DNA of 64,000 bases from Gammaproteobacteria bacterium. GTDB taxonomy: Bacteria; Pseudomonadota; Gammaproteobacteria; Steroidobacterales; GCA-2729495. The stretch spans positions 186,001 to 250,000 of the forward strand of contig JAUHYQ010000002.1 of NCBI GenBank assembly GCA_030426355.1, given 5' to 3'. The position numbers and the translations under genes are program-made. Positions 1 through 8,297 of this stretch are shown in pieces. The notes under the pieces are model-generated. The model was not told where the DNA came from. It saw only the letters and a program-made list of their open reading frames with translations, and searched no databases. Every line of letters begins with the position of its first letter. Within the stretch, counting starts at the first letter, position 1.

Positions 1-595
1 TGGCATCGGCACCGTCATCACCGACGACCGCGCCCATCGGCGCCATGATGCCCGTCCGGCCATTCGCAATGGTCGCATACACGGTCTCCGGATTGCCGCC
101 GTAAAGCCAGTCATTGTCCGTCAGGTCGGGGAACCCCTTGGCGCCTCGTCCGTCCGAGCCATGGCAAGCAGCGCAAACGTTCAAGAACACGTTACGACCA
201 ATGCTAAGCGCGGCCTCATTGCTGCTTAGCTCCATCAGATTCTGATCACGAAAGGCCGCGTAAACATCGTCAAGTTTTTCAGCGCTGGCGGCCATTTCGT
301 TCTCATACTGGCCGTATTGCGACCACCCGAGGGTACCTGAAAAGTTACCAAAACCCGGATAGAGAATCAGGTATGCGATCGTGAAAATGATCGTCAGATA
401 AAACGTATTCAGCCACCACTTTGGCAGCGGGTTATTGTTCTCCTTTAGATCGCCATCCCAGGTATGTCCCGTGGACAGATCACCTTCGGCTTGTTCATCG
501 GTGCGCATGTGCATGGTCCACCAGATCAGCCAGCCGCAGCCGCCGACATTGATAATGACCAGCACGATGACAAATATGCTCCACGAAGTGCTCAT
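1..595 (-). CDS. ccoP: Cytochrome c oxidase cbb3-type, subunit III CcoP (partial)
   Basis: This is the membrane-anchored dihaem cytochrome c subunit of the cbb3 oxidase, which passes electrons from periplasmic donors to CcoO and CcoN. The 198 residues in the window start at the ATG at 595. They show an N-terminal hydrophobic segment (MSTSWSIFVIVLVIINV), the short PLPKWW motif typical of CcoP before a second membrane helix, and then the first haem site CAACH followed by GSDGRGAKGFPDL. The second CxxCH and the C-terminus lie beyond the window edge. The gene follows ccoQ by 2 bases, so it is the last gene of a ccoNOQP operon. The family call is firm and the gene is incomplete only because of the window. 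Confidence 0.96.
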   Translation of the reverse strand, partial: MSTSWSIFVIVLVIINVGGCGWLIWWTMHMRTDEQAEGDLSTGHTWDGDLKENNNPLPKWWLNTFYLTIIFTIAYLILYPGFGNFSGTLGWSQYGQYENEMAASAEKLDDVYAAFRDQNLMELSSNEAALSIGRNVFLNVCAACHGSDGRGAKGFPDLTDNDWLYGGNPETVYATIANGRTGIMAPMGAVVGDDGADA

Positions 596-597
596 GA

Positions 598-783
598 TTA
601 TTTTGCTCCTCCGTTAACACCCGGAATACGCCCCGAGCTTTCCCGGGCATCGTTTTCAAGGGGCAGATTGGCGGCTTCTTCAAAGTCGTCCTTTCGGCGT
701 GCGCTCCAGGCCCACCAGACAACGCCTATAAAAGCGACAAACATAATTAATGTATACAGTCCTCTGAGAAATCCGGCATCCAT
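598..783 (-). CDS. ccoQ: cbb3-type oxidase small subunit CcoQ
   Basis: A 61-residue protein with one membrane helix near the N-terminus (LYTLIMFVAFIGVVWWAW), followed by a charged cytoplasmic tail containing RRKDDFEEAANLPL. This is the usual shape and size of CcoQ, also called FixQ. CcoQ is not catalytic; it stabilises the association of CcoP with the CcoNO core. It sits between ccoO and ccoP with 1- to 2-base gaps, which supports co-translation. Identification rests on hydropathy, size and position, because CcoQ sequences are weakly conserved. Confidence 0.9.
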   Translation of the reverse strand: MDAGFLRGLYTLIMFVAFIGVVWWAWSARRKDDFEEAANLPLENDARESSGRIPGVNGGAK

Positions 784-784
784 G

Positions 785-1396
785 TCATTGCCCCCGCGTT
801 TTTATCGCCATGCCCAGATTTTGCAGGTATGCGATCAGTGCTTGCAGTTCGGTTTTGCCATCTACCGCGGCCGTCGCGCCTGCAACGTCATCATCGGTAT
901 ATGGAACACCGAGCGTTTTCATTCCCGCCATCTTGATCGGGGTGCGGCTGGCATCGATTTCCGCCTCCGCCAGCCACGGATAAGAAGGCATATTGGATTC
1001 AGGCACCACATCCCGTGGATTCATGAGATGTACGCGATGCCATTCATCGGAGTAGCGACCGCCCACCCGAGCCAGATCCGGTCCGGTGCGTTTGGAGCCA
1101 AACTGAAAGGGATGATCCCAAACGGTTTCCCCGGCTTCCGAGTATGGCCCATAGCGCTCGGTCTCTGCGCGGAAGGGGCGAACCATCTGCGAATGGCAGT
1201 TGTAGCAGCCTTCGCGAATGTAAATATCGCGACCTTCCAGTTCCAGGGCCGTGTAAGGACGCATGCCTTCCACCGGATCCGATGCAGTTCGTGACAGCAT
1301 CAGCGGAATGATTTCTGCCAGGCCGCCCAGGCTGATGACAACAATGATGAGGATGGCCATCAAGCCGATATTTTTTTCAACGATATCGTGTTTCAT
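785..1396 (-). CDS. ccoO: cbb3-type oxidase monohaem cytochrome c subunit CcoO
   Basis: CcoO is the membrane-bound monohaem cytochrome c of the cbb3 oxidase. The protein has an N-terminal hydrophobic anchor ([22 protein letters not shown]), the haem site CYNCHSQ with the following MVRPF motif, and a later NMPSYPW segment that supplies the distal Met ligand. All are characteristic of CcoO/FixO, and about 203 residues is the normal length. Two in-frame ATGs lie 6 bases apart, at 1402 and 1396. An AGGAGG sequence sits directly against the first and 8 bases before the second, so I prefer 1396. The gene lies 13 bases downstream of ccoN. Confidence 0.95.
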   Translation of the reverse strand: MKHDIVEKNIGLMAILIIVVISLGGLAEIIPLMLSRTASDPVEGMRPYTALELEGRDIYIREGCYNCHSQMVRPFRAETERYGPYSEAGETVWDHPFQFGSKRTGPDLARVGGRYSDEWHRVHLMNPRDVVPESNMPSYPWLAEAEIDASRTPIKMAGMKTLGVPYTDDDVAGATAAVDGKTELQALIAYLQNLGMAIKTRGQ

Positions 1397-1409
1397 ATTC
1401 ATCCCCTCC

Positions 1410-2828
1410 TTAAGCCGGATCAGCGACGGGCACGGGTGCCGGCGTTTTTGACTCGGCCACTGTCTTCCAGACGTTGTAGGCCATGATCAATGCGCCCGCC
1501 AGGAACAACGTGCCCCCCACAAGTCTGATGGCGTAGAAGGGATAGGTGGCTTTGAGACTTTCGACAAACGTGTAAGTCAGTGTGCCGTCCTCGTTCACAG
1601 CGCGCCACATCAGCCCTTGCATGACGCCTGCCATCCACATTGAGGCGATATACAAGACGGTGCCAATGGTGGAAGTCCAGAAATGCGTGTCAATGAGCTT
1701 AATGCTGTACATGGATTCGCGTCCCAGCACGCGAGGCAGGAGTGCGTAGATGCAGCCCATGGAAATCATCGCCACCCAGCCAAGCGCCCCGGAGTGCACA
1801 TGCCCGATGGTCCAGTCAGTGTAGTGAGACAGCGCGTTGACCGTCTTGATCGACATCATCGGCCCTTCAAAAGTGGACATGCCATAGAAGGACAAACTGA
1901 CGATCATGAACTTGAGGATAGGGTCGGTGCGTAACTTATGCCACGCGCCGGAAAGGGTCATGATGCCGTTGATCATGCCGCCCCAACTCGGTGCAAACAG
2001 AACCAGCGAGAACACCATGCCCAATGATTGGGCCCAGTCCGGCAAGGTTGTGTAGTGCAGGTGATGCGGGCCGGCCCACATATAGACGGAGATCAACGCC
2101 CAGAAATGCACCACTGACAGGCGGTACGAAAACACGGGTCGACCCGCCTGTTTGGGCACAAAGTAATACATCATGCCGAGGAAACCGGCAGTCAGAAAGA
2201 AGCCCACGGCGTTGTGCCCGTACCACCACTGCACCATGGCATCCACCACGCCGGAATATACCGAATAGGATTTCATCATGCCCACCGGCAGTGCCAGCGA
2301 GTTAACGATGTGCAGTACCGCGACCGTGAGGATAAACGCGCCGAAAAACCAGTTAGCCACGTATATATGCTTGATACGACGTTTCATGATGGTGCCAAAG
2401 AACACCACTGCATAGGCCACCCAAACCACCGCGATCAATATATCGATGGGCCATTCCAGTTCGGCGTATTCTTTGCTTGACGTGATGCCCAGTGGCAAGG
2501 TGATCGCAGCCAGTACGATCACGAGGTTCCAGCCCCAGAAAGTGAATGCTGCCAGTCCATCACTGAACAGTCGTGCGTGACAGGTGCGTTGCACGACGTA
2601 GTACGAAGTAGCGAAGAGTGCCGAACCGCCGAAGGCGAAAATGACCGCATTGGTGTGCAACGGACGCAGACGTCCGAAGGACAGCCAGGGCAGATCGAAT
2701 CCGAGCTGCGGCCACATTAGCTGGGCGGCAATAAAAACACCCACCGCCATACCGACAATGGCCCATACAACCGTCATGATCGCAAACTTGCGCACTACGT
2801 CATCGTTATAGGTCTGTGATTTGTCCAT
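1410..2828 (-). CDS. ccoN: cbb3-type cytochrome c oxidase catalytic subunit CcoN
   Basis: The catalytic haem-copper subunit of the high-affinity cbb3 oxidase, which reduces oxygen and pumps protons at low oxygen tension. The 472-residue protein has about twelve hydrophobic segments. Histidine motifs expected of haem b, haem b3 and CuB ligation are visible: an early [28 protein letters not shown] and [17 protein letters not shown] at 2861 is also in frame, but the ATG at 2828 follows a GGGGAAAAGGG purine stretch and gives the usual family length. I found no clear FNR-type TTGAT-N4-ATCAA site in the 213 bases up to the divergent HiPIP gene. The assembly genes ccoGHIS are not in view. Confidence 0.97.
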   Translation of the reverse strand: MDKSQTYNDDVVRKFAIMTVVWAIVGMAVGVFIAAQLMWPQLGFDLPWLSFGRLRPLHTNAVIFAFGGSALFATSYYVVQRTCHARLFSDGLAAFTFWGWNLVIVLAAITLPLGITSSKEYAELEWPIDILIAVVWVAYAVVFFGTIMKRRIKHIYVANWFFGAFILTVAVLHIVNSLALPVGMMKSYSVYSGVVDAMVQWWYGHNAVGFFLTAGFLGMMYYFVPKQAGRPVFSYRLSVVHFWALISVYMWAGPHHLHYTTLPDWAQSLGMVFSLVLFAPSWGGMINGIMTLSGAWHKLRTDPILKFMIVSLSFYGMSTFEGPMMSIKTVNALSHYTDWTIGHVHSGALGWVAMISMGCIYALLPRVLGRESMYSIKLIDTHFWTSTIGTVLYIASMWMAGVMQGLMWRAVNEDGTLTYTFVESLKATYPFYAIRLVGGTLFLAGALIMAYNVWKTVAESKTPAPVPVADPA

Positions 2829-3041
2829 CCCTTTTCCCCGTGTTGATAGCCGGCTTTGCACCCCAAAGTCGACGTTATTTCACGCTGTTTTTCAAGCGCG
2901 GATTGTCCCCTGCGGCTGCACTGCCGCGTAATAGGTAGATGTGCCTACGGTGCGGCCGTGTAATTCTACGTACTCGGCTTGCCAGCGCGAAATTGGTACC
3001 ATAGGCGAAGTTTGAATCGCATCTACTTTGAGGAAACACGA

Positions 3042-3365
3042 ATGAGAAACAGTCACCTGAGTCGCAGACGTTTTCTGCGTAATCTGGCTATTGCCGGTCC
3101 TGCCGGTTCCCTGCTGATGACGAACCCGGCTCTATCGCAGGACTTGCCGCACGTGGCGGCGGATGATCCGCAGGGAATGGCGCTGCAGTACGTTGAAGAC
3201 GCGACAACGTCGAAGGCGCCCAATTACAAGGCGGGCCAGACTTGCGCAAACTGCAATTTCATTCAAGGTGCTGACGGCGATGCATACCGTCCTTGTCAGT
3301 TGTTCCCTGGTAAGTCAGTGTCCGCCGGTGGTTGGTGTATCTCATGGGTGGCCAAGCCGTCCTGA
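3042..3365 (+). CDS. High-potential iron-sulfur protein (HiPIP), Tat-exported
   Basis: A 107-residue periplasmic [4Fe-4S] electron carrier. It starts with a twin-arginine signal (SRRRFLRN, then a short hydrophobic stretch ending near ALSQ) and has the HiPIP cysteine pattern CxNC...C...GWC, with four Cys in the last 45 residues (CANC, PCQLF, GWC). The ATG at 3042 is chosen because GAGGAAA precedes it; a longer frame upstream would put residues before the Tat signal. HiPIPs are soluble donors to terminal oxidases and photosynthetic centres in proteobacteria. Placement divergent from ccoNOQP, 213 bases away, makes it a plausible electron donor to the cbb3 oxidase. Its 3' end overlaps mobB by 22 bases in another frame. 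Confidence 0.93.
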   Translation: MRNSHLSRRRFLRNLAIAGPAGSLLMTNPALSQDLPHVAADDPQGMALQYVEDATTSKAPNYKAGQTCANCNFIQGADGDAYRPCQLFPGKSVSAGGWCISWVAKPS

Positions 3366-3850
3366 AGGTCTTCGGCATCGCCGGCTTTAAAAATGCCGGC
3401 AAAACCACACTGGTTGTTGATCTGATTCGCGAGTTAAAGTCGCGGGGTTTGCGCGTTGCGACAATAAAGCACGCGCATCACGATTTTGATATTGACCAGC
3501 CGGGTAAAGACAGCCATCAGCACCGCAGCGCCGGCGCCGCCGAAGTCATTGTGGTTTCGGCTCGGCGCTGGGCGCAGATACGCGAGCTGGAAGATCAGCC
3601 CGAGCCGGCACTAGAGGAATTGCTCGAACAACTGAGCGCAGTGGACGTTGTGCTGGTAGAGGGGTACAAACACGGCACGCATCCGAAGCTGGAGTTGCGT
3701 CGCGCAGGCATGAACAGCCCGGAGCTGGCGGGTTCGGATCCGGCCATTAAGGGTATTGTCAGCGACTACCCCATTGAAGGGGCTGTGGTTCCGGTGATGG
3801 ACAGAGCGGATGTGGCAGCCATCGCCGACTTTATCCTGGTCTCCGCGTAA
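3344..3850 (+). CDS. mobB: Molybdopterin-guanine dinucleotide biosynthesis adaptor MobB
   Basis: MobB is a P-loop GTPase that assists MobA in attaching GMP to molybdopterin to form the bis-MGD cofactor. The 168-residue protein opens with the Walker A loop GFKNAGKTTL, then ATIKHAHHDFDIDQPGKDS, a signature of MobB, then VLVEGYKHGTHPKLE. The start at 3344 lies inside the end of the HiPIP gene; a TTG at 3332 would add four residues. The overlap suggests translational coupling with HiPIP. Bis-MGD is exactly the cofactor needed by the molybdoenzyme at 10649-13624, so this gene and moeA probably supply it. The usual partner mobA is not in the window. Confidence 0.92.
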   Translation: MGGQAVLKVFGIAGFKNAGKTTLVVDLIRELKSRGLRVATIKHAHHDFDIDQPGKDSHQHRSAGAAEVIVVSARRWAQIRELEDQPEPALEELLEQLSAVDVVLVEGYKHGTHPKLELRRAGMNSPELAGSDPAIKGIVSDYPIEGAVVPVMDRADVAAIADFILVSA

Positions 3851-3879
3851 GCGCTTTTGGCGATATCCGGACGGAGAAA

Positions 3880-4806
3880 TCAGCTATTCCGCCGAGCGTT
3901 AAACTCGCGCATGAATTCCGCGTTTACCATCGTGACGCCTTGAGCCTTGGCTTCTTTAATAATGCCTTTTAGCGCTACACCGATAAATGCCTTGGGTACG
4001 TCCACCAGCAATTTGCAGGCTTCTTCCTCGAAGCGCACGTCGGGATCGAGTTTATTCGCCTGATAGTAAATCGCCTGATGTTCCAGCCCCGGTGGATTGG
4101 GCACCGGCACCGCAAAAGGTTTGTTGTGTGAGGAAAAGAAAAATCGCCGGGCCGAATCGTTGTGGCGGAAGCCGTATGAGATCGGCATGTTCGGGAATTC
4201 CTTTTGCTCGATCAGGCGTTTTTCAAAGCTTTCCTTGAGCAGGACATTCTTCACCTTCAGGCACCAGAAATTCTCGGAAGCAATGGGGTCAGTTTCGCGG
4301 TGCGGCGTGTAGTGAAATTCGCCATCCAGTTCGCACTCGAACACCTGAAAGGCATCGTTGATCAGCATGGGGAATTCCGGGTCGTTCGCATATTCATCCG
4401 ATTGTGTTCGCACCATTTCGAACGGTATGTCCTGCATCTTTTCTTCGGGCTCCAGGCCCGGGTAGCCCAGAGCGACGATCGGCTTCAGCCAGCTTTTTTT
4501 GAACTCGACAAAATGCAGTGCGGCCTTACTGCCGCGTCTCAGGTTTGTCGATGTATTGGAGCCCGCCCGCGATACCACCATCATGGAAGGCTCTTCGATC
4601 AGGTCAAACGGAAAACACAAGGAATGCGGTCCGATAGACGTTACACCTTTCTCATTGATCGTGGTAATGAGCGCAAAAGGCATGGGAAAAAATGCCGTGG
4701 ATTGGTAGAAATTGTCTTTGGGGTGCAGGCGTTTGAACCGTTCACCGCGGACATTATGCGGGCGACGGAGGCCGTCAAAAACTGCAAACAGATTGAACAG
4801 ACTCAC
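3880..4806 (-). CDS. Flavin reductase-like split-barrel protein (paralogue 1)
   Basis: A 308-residue protein with an N-terminal FMN-binding split-barrel pattern: FPMPFALITTINEKG, then SIGPHSLCFPFDL, then a stretch on SRAGSNTSTNLRRG. These match the flavin reductase-like family, where the barrel binds FMN and can supply reduced flavin to a partner oxygenase. The second half (about residues 170-308) is a longer extension than in simple flavin reductases and ends in a helical, Lys-rich tail. It is clearly paralogous to the protein at 52954-53838, sharing PFALITT, LDPDVRF and ALKGIIK. The start is GTG. It lies 70 bases downstream of the luciferase-like monooxygenase on the same strand, as expected for a two-component monooxygenase. 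The actual reaction is unknown. Confidence 0.72.
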   Translation of the reverse strand: MSLFNLFAVFDGLRRPHNVRGERFKRLHPKDNFYQSTAFFPMPFALITTINEKGVTSIGPHSLCFPFDLIEEPSMMVVSRAGSNTSTNLRRGSKAALHFVEFKKSWLKPIVALGYPGLEPEEKMQDIPFEMVRTQSDEYANDPEFPMLINDAFQVFECELDGEFHYTPHRETDPIASENFWCLKVKNVLLKESFEKRLIEQKEFPNMPISYGFRHNDSARRFFFSSHNKPFAVPVPNPPGLEHQAIYYQANKLDPDVRFEEEACKLLVDVPKAFIGVALKGIIKEAKAQGVTMVNAEFMREFNARRNS

Positions 4807-4876
4807 GATACTGACCTTCGCTAAATGGCCGACAGTTTAATGGCCGGCACTTTTGCAAGCCTATTGGTGCTTTCCC

Positions 4877-5962
4877 TTATATTTTGGGCAACACGTGTTT
4901 ACCGAGCAGCTTCAGGCTGTCCATGGGGTCATCGAACAGCCGCAAGCCGAGCTCTGTTAAGCCCGTATTTGAGAATGCCCTGATCCGCTCGACCTCTCGG
5001 TCAATCGCGCTCAGGTCGCCCCATGAGGTCATGCCATCCAGCAGTTTGGTGGCCGTTTCTTCGGGGATATTCGGGATATCCCCGTCCCGTTTCCAGAATG
5101 CCTGCAGAAAGCTGTTCCAGTTGGCAATGATTAGTTCGACCTCTTCGTCGCTGTCCACGTGCGGACGAATTTCGTGTGCGTATTTTGCGGCGATGGCGCC
5201 GCGCCATATCAATTCGTTCTTGCCTTCAATGCGCGATAGTTCTTTGTCTTCTTTTACATGCCAGGCCCAGAAGTTATTCAGGTGAAAGTTGTCATGTGGC
5301 CATTCGCGTTTAGCAAAGCCTTTTTCAAGGTTTTCGATGGCGTGCGGCATCATGTCAACAGTGTAGTCAGATAAGAAGACACCGTCGGCCAGGCGCGCGC
5401 CAGCCCGGATCATCATCGGGCCACTGCAGCACCCATATATAAAGAATGGGTCGTTGTCCTGATCCCAGGTGATCTGAAAAGGGCGGGTCACTTGAAATAT
5501 TTCGCCGTCATACTGAAAGGTCAACTTCCCGCTGCGCGAAAGATTGAGAATTTCGATGCATTCGATCAGGCCGCGAACCTTGCGATCGGGCATGCGCGCC
5601 AGCGTTACCGGGTCTTTGACGGGCCAGACCGGGCCGTCTTTATGGATGCGCCAGCCGATCGCGCCCAGCACGCCGCCGCCGCCGCTGATTGACACCATCG
5701 CCCGGCCATTGGAGTGCTGGTTGAGCGTGTGCGTTGCATTGGCCATCTTCAGCGGGTGAAGTTCCCAGGGGGTGATGGCCATGATGCCCAGTTTTATTTT
5801 CGAAGTGGCCGCTGCTGCAGGCATCAGCGCCATAAAGCAGTCGTAATTTTGATGATAGTTAGACGTCCAGATTGCGCGCACACCGAGTTTTTCGGCTTCG
5901 ACCGCGAGTTCTGCGACTTCGGCAGGGCTGACGTTGCATTCCAGAATGATGTCAATGTCCAT
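4877..5962 (-). CDS. Luciferase-like (LLM class) flavin-dependent oxidoreductase
   Basis: A 361-residue TIM-barrel oxidoreductase of the bacterial luciferase/F420 superfamily. Visible features are the opening strand (MDIDIILECNVSP), the LGVRAIWTSN segment, GIMAITPWELHPLKMANATHTL and the Gly-rich VSISGGGGVLGAIGW typical of the flavin or F420 phosphate region, then the late ADGVFLSDYTVD. Members use FMNH2 or F420 to oxidise small organic substrates, often aromatics or sulfonates. The co-directional split-barrel gene immediately downstream could be the reductase component. It is divergent from the VOC gene at 5983 with only 20 bases between the two starts. FMN and F420 usage cannot be separated by eye. 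Confidence 0.82.
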   Translation of the reverse strand: MDIDIILECNVSPAEVAELAVEAEKLGVRAIWTSNYHQNYDCFMALMPAAAATSKIKLGIMAITPWELHPLKMANATHTLNQHSNGRAMVSISGGGGVLGAIGWRIHKDGPVWPVKDPVTLARMPDRKVRGLIECIEILNLSRSGKLTFQYDGEIFQVTRPFQITWDQDNDPFFIYGCCSGPMMIRAGARLADGVFLSDYTVDMMPHAIENLEKGFAKREWPHDNFHLNNFWAWHVKEDKELSRIEGKNELIWRGAIAAKYAHEIRPHVDSDEEVELIIANWNSFLQAFWKRDGDIPNIPEETATKLLDGMTSWGDLSAIDREVERIRAFSNTGLTELGLRLFDDPMDSLKLLGKHVLPKI

Positions 5963-5982
5963 ATTTGCCGTATCCTAACCGA

Positions 5983-6900
5983 ATGATTTCACCTATTGCT
6001 CATATTGTGGTCGGTGTTGCCGACATGGGGCCGGTCAGAAAGCTTTGGCAGCAGCATTTTGGCCTGGTTGAGCAGGCCAGCCGCCGCGGGCCTGACCCGG
6101 ACTTGTCGCGCTGCTGGAATCTTCCGGACAACGCTATTGCGGAGCAGTTGCTGCTCCGTACGCCGGGGGCTCGCTCCGGATGGCTGCATTTCGTGCGGTT
6201 TAACCAGCCGGGCGCGCCAGTGCGGCTGGGTGCCGCCACGACGGACCGGTGCCCTAAAAATCTCGATGTGAACTGCACAGACATGGTGGAGCGACGTAAA
6301 ACGCTGGCGGCCGACGGTTACGTGTTCAGATCAGCGATCAACGAATACGTTGTCGGCGAGTTGTCGGCGCGGGAGGTACAGTTTAGCGGGCACGACGATA
6401 CGAACATTGTATTGATTGAGGTGGACAACTGGCCTATGAAGTTGTCCGTACAACACTACGGTGGAGTGTCCTCCCTGGTGGTGGTTGTGGACGACACTGC
6501 GGCGGAGGCGGATTTCTACCGTTGCCTGTTCGGTCACGAACAGCTAATGCATCATCGTATTTCGGGTAAAGCCATCGAGGATACGGTGGGTTTGCCGCCC
6601 GGTGCCGCGCTCGACATGAGGTTAATGGGTAACCCCGATGACTATTATGGCCGGGTGGAGTTAATAGCCTACGAAGGTGCGCGCGGTGCAGACTTGTTTC
6701 CCCTTGCGCGCCCGCCGGCGCTGGGCACCCTGCGGTGTCGCTTTGCGGTTGATGATCCGGATGCTGTAATGCGGCAAGCTGAGCTGATGGGTTGCGTCGC
6801 GATCGACCATGGCATGGTGGACTGTCTGTACGGCCGCAGCCGATTGCTGCAGATTCAATCGCCGGCCGGTTTTACGGTCGAGGCGTTTACTTGTGTGTGA
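5983..6900 (+). CDS. Two-domain VOC (glyoxalase/extradiol-dioxygenase fold) protein 1
   Basis: A 305-residue protein with two vicinal-oxygen-chelate modules. The first opens with SPIAHIVVGVADM and continues to EVDNWP near residue 150; the second opens near SSLVVVVDDTAAEADFY and ends at FTVEAFTCV. VOC folds include glyoxalases, extradiol dioxygenases and epimerases, usually metal dependent. The sequence resembles the VOC protein at 9602-10609 (both have a CWNLP or YWHLP motif about 40-50 residues into module 1), so the two are probably paralogues. I could not place a complete His/His/Glu metal triad, so dioxygenase activity is not established. The ATG at 5983 is preferred over a TTG at 5965. 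Confidence 0.7.
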   Translation: MISPIAHIVVGVADMGPVRKLWQQHFGLVEQASRRGPDPDLSRCWNLPDNAIAEQLLLRTPGARSGWLHFVRFNQPGAPVRLGAATTDRCPKNLDVNCTDMVERRKTLAADGYVFRSAINEYVVGELSAREVQFSGHDDTNIVLIEVDNWPMKLSVQHYGGVSSLVVVVDDTAAEADFYRCLFGHEQLMHHRISGKAIEDTVGLPPGAALDMRLMGNPDDYYGRVELIAYEGARGADLFPLARPPALGTLRCRFAVDDPDAVMRQAELMGCVAIDHGMVDCLYGRSRLLQIQSPAGFTVEAFTCV

Positions 6901-7008
6901 GCGATTCAATCCGGCCGCAAGTGAGCCTGCCAGTGAGCCTGCAAGGGAGAATAATCGGCCGGGTGCAGGTACAATCCGCGCCCTCCCAACAGCATTATTT
7001 AAGCTTTC

Positions 7009-8256
7009 ATGAGTAACCCTTCACCGACTGCTGCCGCGGGCAACAATAAGGACAGGCTTATTTTGCTTGCCGGCCTGATTACCTACGGGGTCGGGCAGAC
7101 TTTGCTTATCGTGATCTTCGGGCCGATGGCGCGTGAGCTGGGACTTAGCGATGTGCAGTTTGGTGCACTGATTTCTTCGTCCAATCTGGTTATTATTTTT
7201 TCATCGCCGCGTTGGGGCCTGGCCAGCAACAACCTGGGTCGTCGCGCGGTTTTCGTCATCGGGTTGCTGGGTTTCGCCGCAGGTTACGCTGGCTTTGCTT
7301 TCGGTATTCAGGGTGGGCTATGGGGATGGCTCGGCTCGTCGCCGCTGCTGGGACTGACTTTTGCGACCCCGCTGTTCTTGCTGTTGCTGGGAGCCCGCCT
7401 GCTCTACGGCGTGTTTGCTGGTGCTGTCCAACCCGCTGCATCGGCCTACATTGCCGATACCACGGATCGTGCGTCGCGTGCCAAGGGCATGGCGCTGGTC
7501 GCGGCCTCGGGCGGTCTGGGCAGCATACTCGGGCCGGTGGTGGGCGGCTTGCTGGCTGAAATTCATCCATTGGCGCCGTTTTACGTGGTGGCTGCTTTTG
7601 CTGTTCTGGTGGCCATCTGGGCAAAGGCCCAGCTGGTGGAGCCGCAGAAACATCAGGTACCCGATAGTGGTCCCAAGATGAAATTTACCGACCGGCGGGT
7701 ATTGCCCTACTTGTACGGATGGTTCGTGATTTTCCTGGTGTTCACCGGCATACAGACAGTCACTGCCTTTTTTGTCGAGGATCGGATCGGCATTAGCGGC
7801 GAGCAGGCAATCATCCGCATTACCAGCACGGCGGTTTTCTGCATGGCTATTGTGACGGTTATCGTTCAGATTGGTGTTATGCAGCTGGTGAAACTGCAAC
7901 CACGAACACTGTTGCGTTATTCCCTGATCTTGTTTGGCTTTTCAATCTGGATCCTGTCACAGGCCCAGACCTTGCCGTTGCTGTTTATTTCCTATGCGCT
8001 AATGGGTCTTACCGCCAGTTTTGCCATGCCGAGCCTGAGTGCGGCTGCCAGCCTGAGTGTGGAGGCGCATGAGCAGGGTGCTGCTGCCGGATTGATAACG
8101 GCTGCGCCGGCAGTGGGAATGATATTCGGCCCGTTTTTGGCGGCGGTTTTTTACAATCAGAATGCGCTATTGCCGATGTACATCGGCGGTGCGCTGATGG
8201 TATTGAGCGGCGTTGCTTTCTGGTTTGTTAATACGCCAATTGCACCTGACAACTAA
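7009..8256 (+). CDS. MFS transporter (415 aa)
   Basis: A major facilitator superfamily carrier with about twelve hydrophobic segments in two halves. It has the loop 2-3 pattern RWGLASNNLGRRAVFVIG (the MFS D/RxGRR signature) and a central cytoplasmic linker around EPQKHQVPDSGPKMKFTDRR. An AASGGLGSILGPVVGG stretch in helix 5 recalls the antiporter motif C of drug/H+ exporters. Substrate is unknown. It sits between a VOC protein and moeA, so either uptake of the catabolic substrate or efflux of a toxic intermediate is possible. Confidence 0.88.
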   Translation: MSNPSPTAAAGNNKDRLILLAGLITYGVGQTLLIVIFGPMARELGLSDVQFGALISSSNLVIIFSSPRWGLASNNLGRRAVFVIGLLGFAAGYAGFAFGIQGGLWGWLGSSPLLGLTFATPLFLLLLGARLLYGVFAGAVQPAASAYIADTTDRASRAKGMALVAASGGLGSILGPVVGGLLAEIHPLAPFYVVAAFAVLVAIWAKAQLVEPQKHQVPDSGPKMKFTDRRVLPYLYGWFVIFLVFTGIQTVTAFFVEDRIGISGEQAIIRITSTAVFCMAIVTVIVQIGVMQLVKLQPRTLLRYSLILFGFSIWILSQAQTLPLLFISYALMGLTASFAMPSLSAAASLSVEAHEQGAAAGLITAAPAVGMIFGPFLAAVFYNQNALLPMYIGGALMVLSGVAFWFVNTPIAPDN

Positions 8257-8281
8257 GCACCGGCCGTTCTGGCCCCGGTGC
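8257..8281. terminator. Hairpin between convergent MFS and moeA genes
   Basis: A seven-base perfect stem, GCACCGG at 8257-8263 and CCGGTGC at 8275-8281, encloses an 11-base loop with a further CC/GG pairing. It starts right after the MFS stop codon and lies 17 bases from the moeA stop, so it could end transcription from both sides. There is no T-tract, so intrinsic termination would be weak. Confidence 0.4.
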
Positions 8282-8297
8282 ATTGCGATGCGTGCGA

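Noticed and set aside
464-1294. Long plus-strand frame opposite ccoO and ccoP
   Set aside because: It runs antisense to well-identified cbb3 subunits, and its translation shows no membrane or family features. It is a shadow of the minus-strand genes.
2829-3041. FNR (Anr) site upstream of ccoN
   Set aside because: Expected for a cbb3 operon, but no TTGAT-N4-ATCAA match with acceptable mismatches was found in this gap.
4204-4824. 206-residue plus-strand frame opposite the split-barrel gene
   Set aside because: It is antisense to a conserved gene with a paralogue elsewhere in the window. Conservation of the minus-strand protein explains the open frame.
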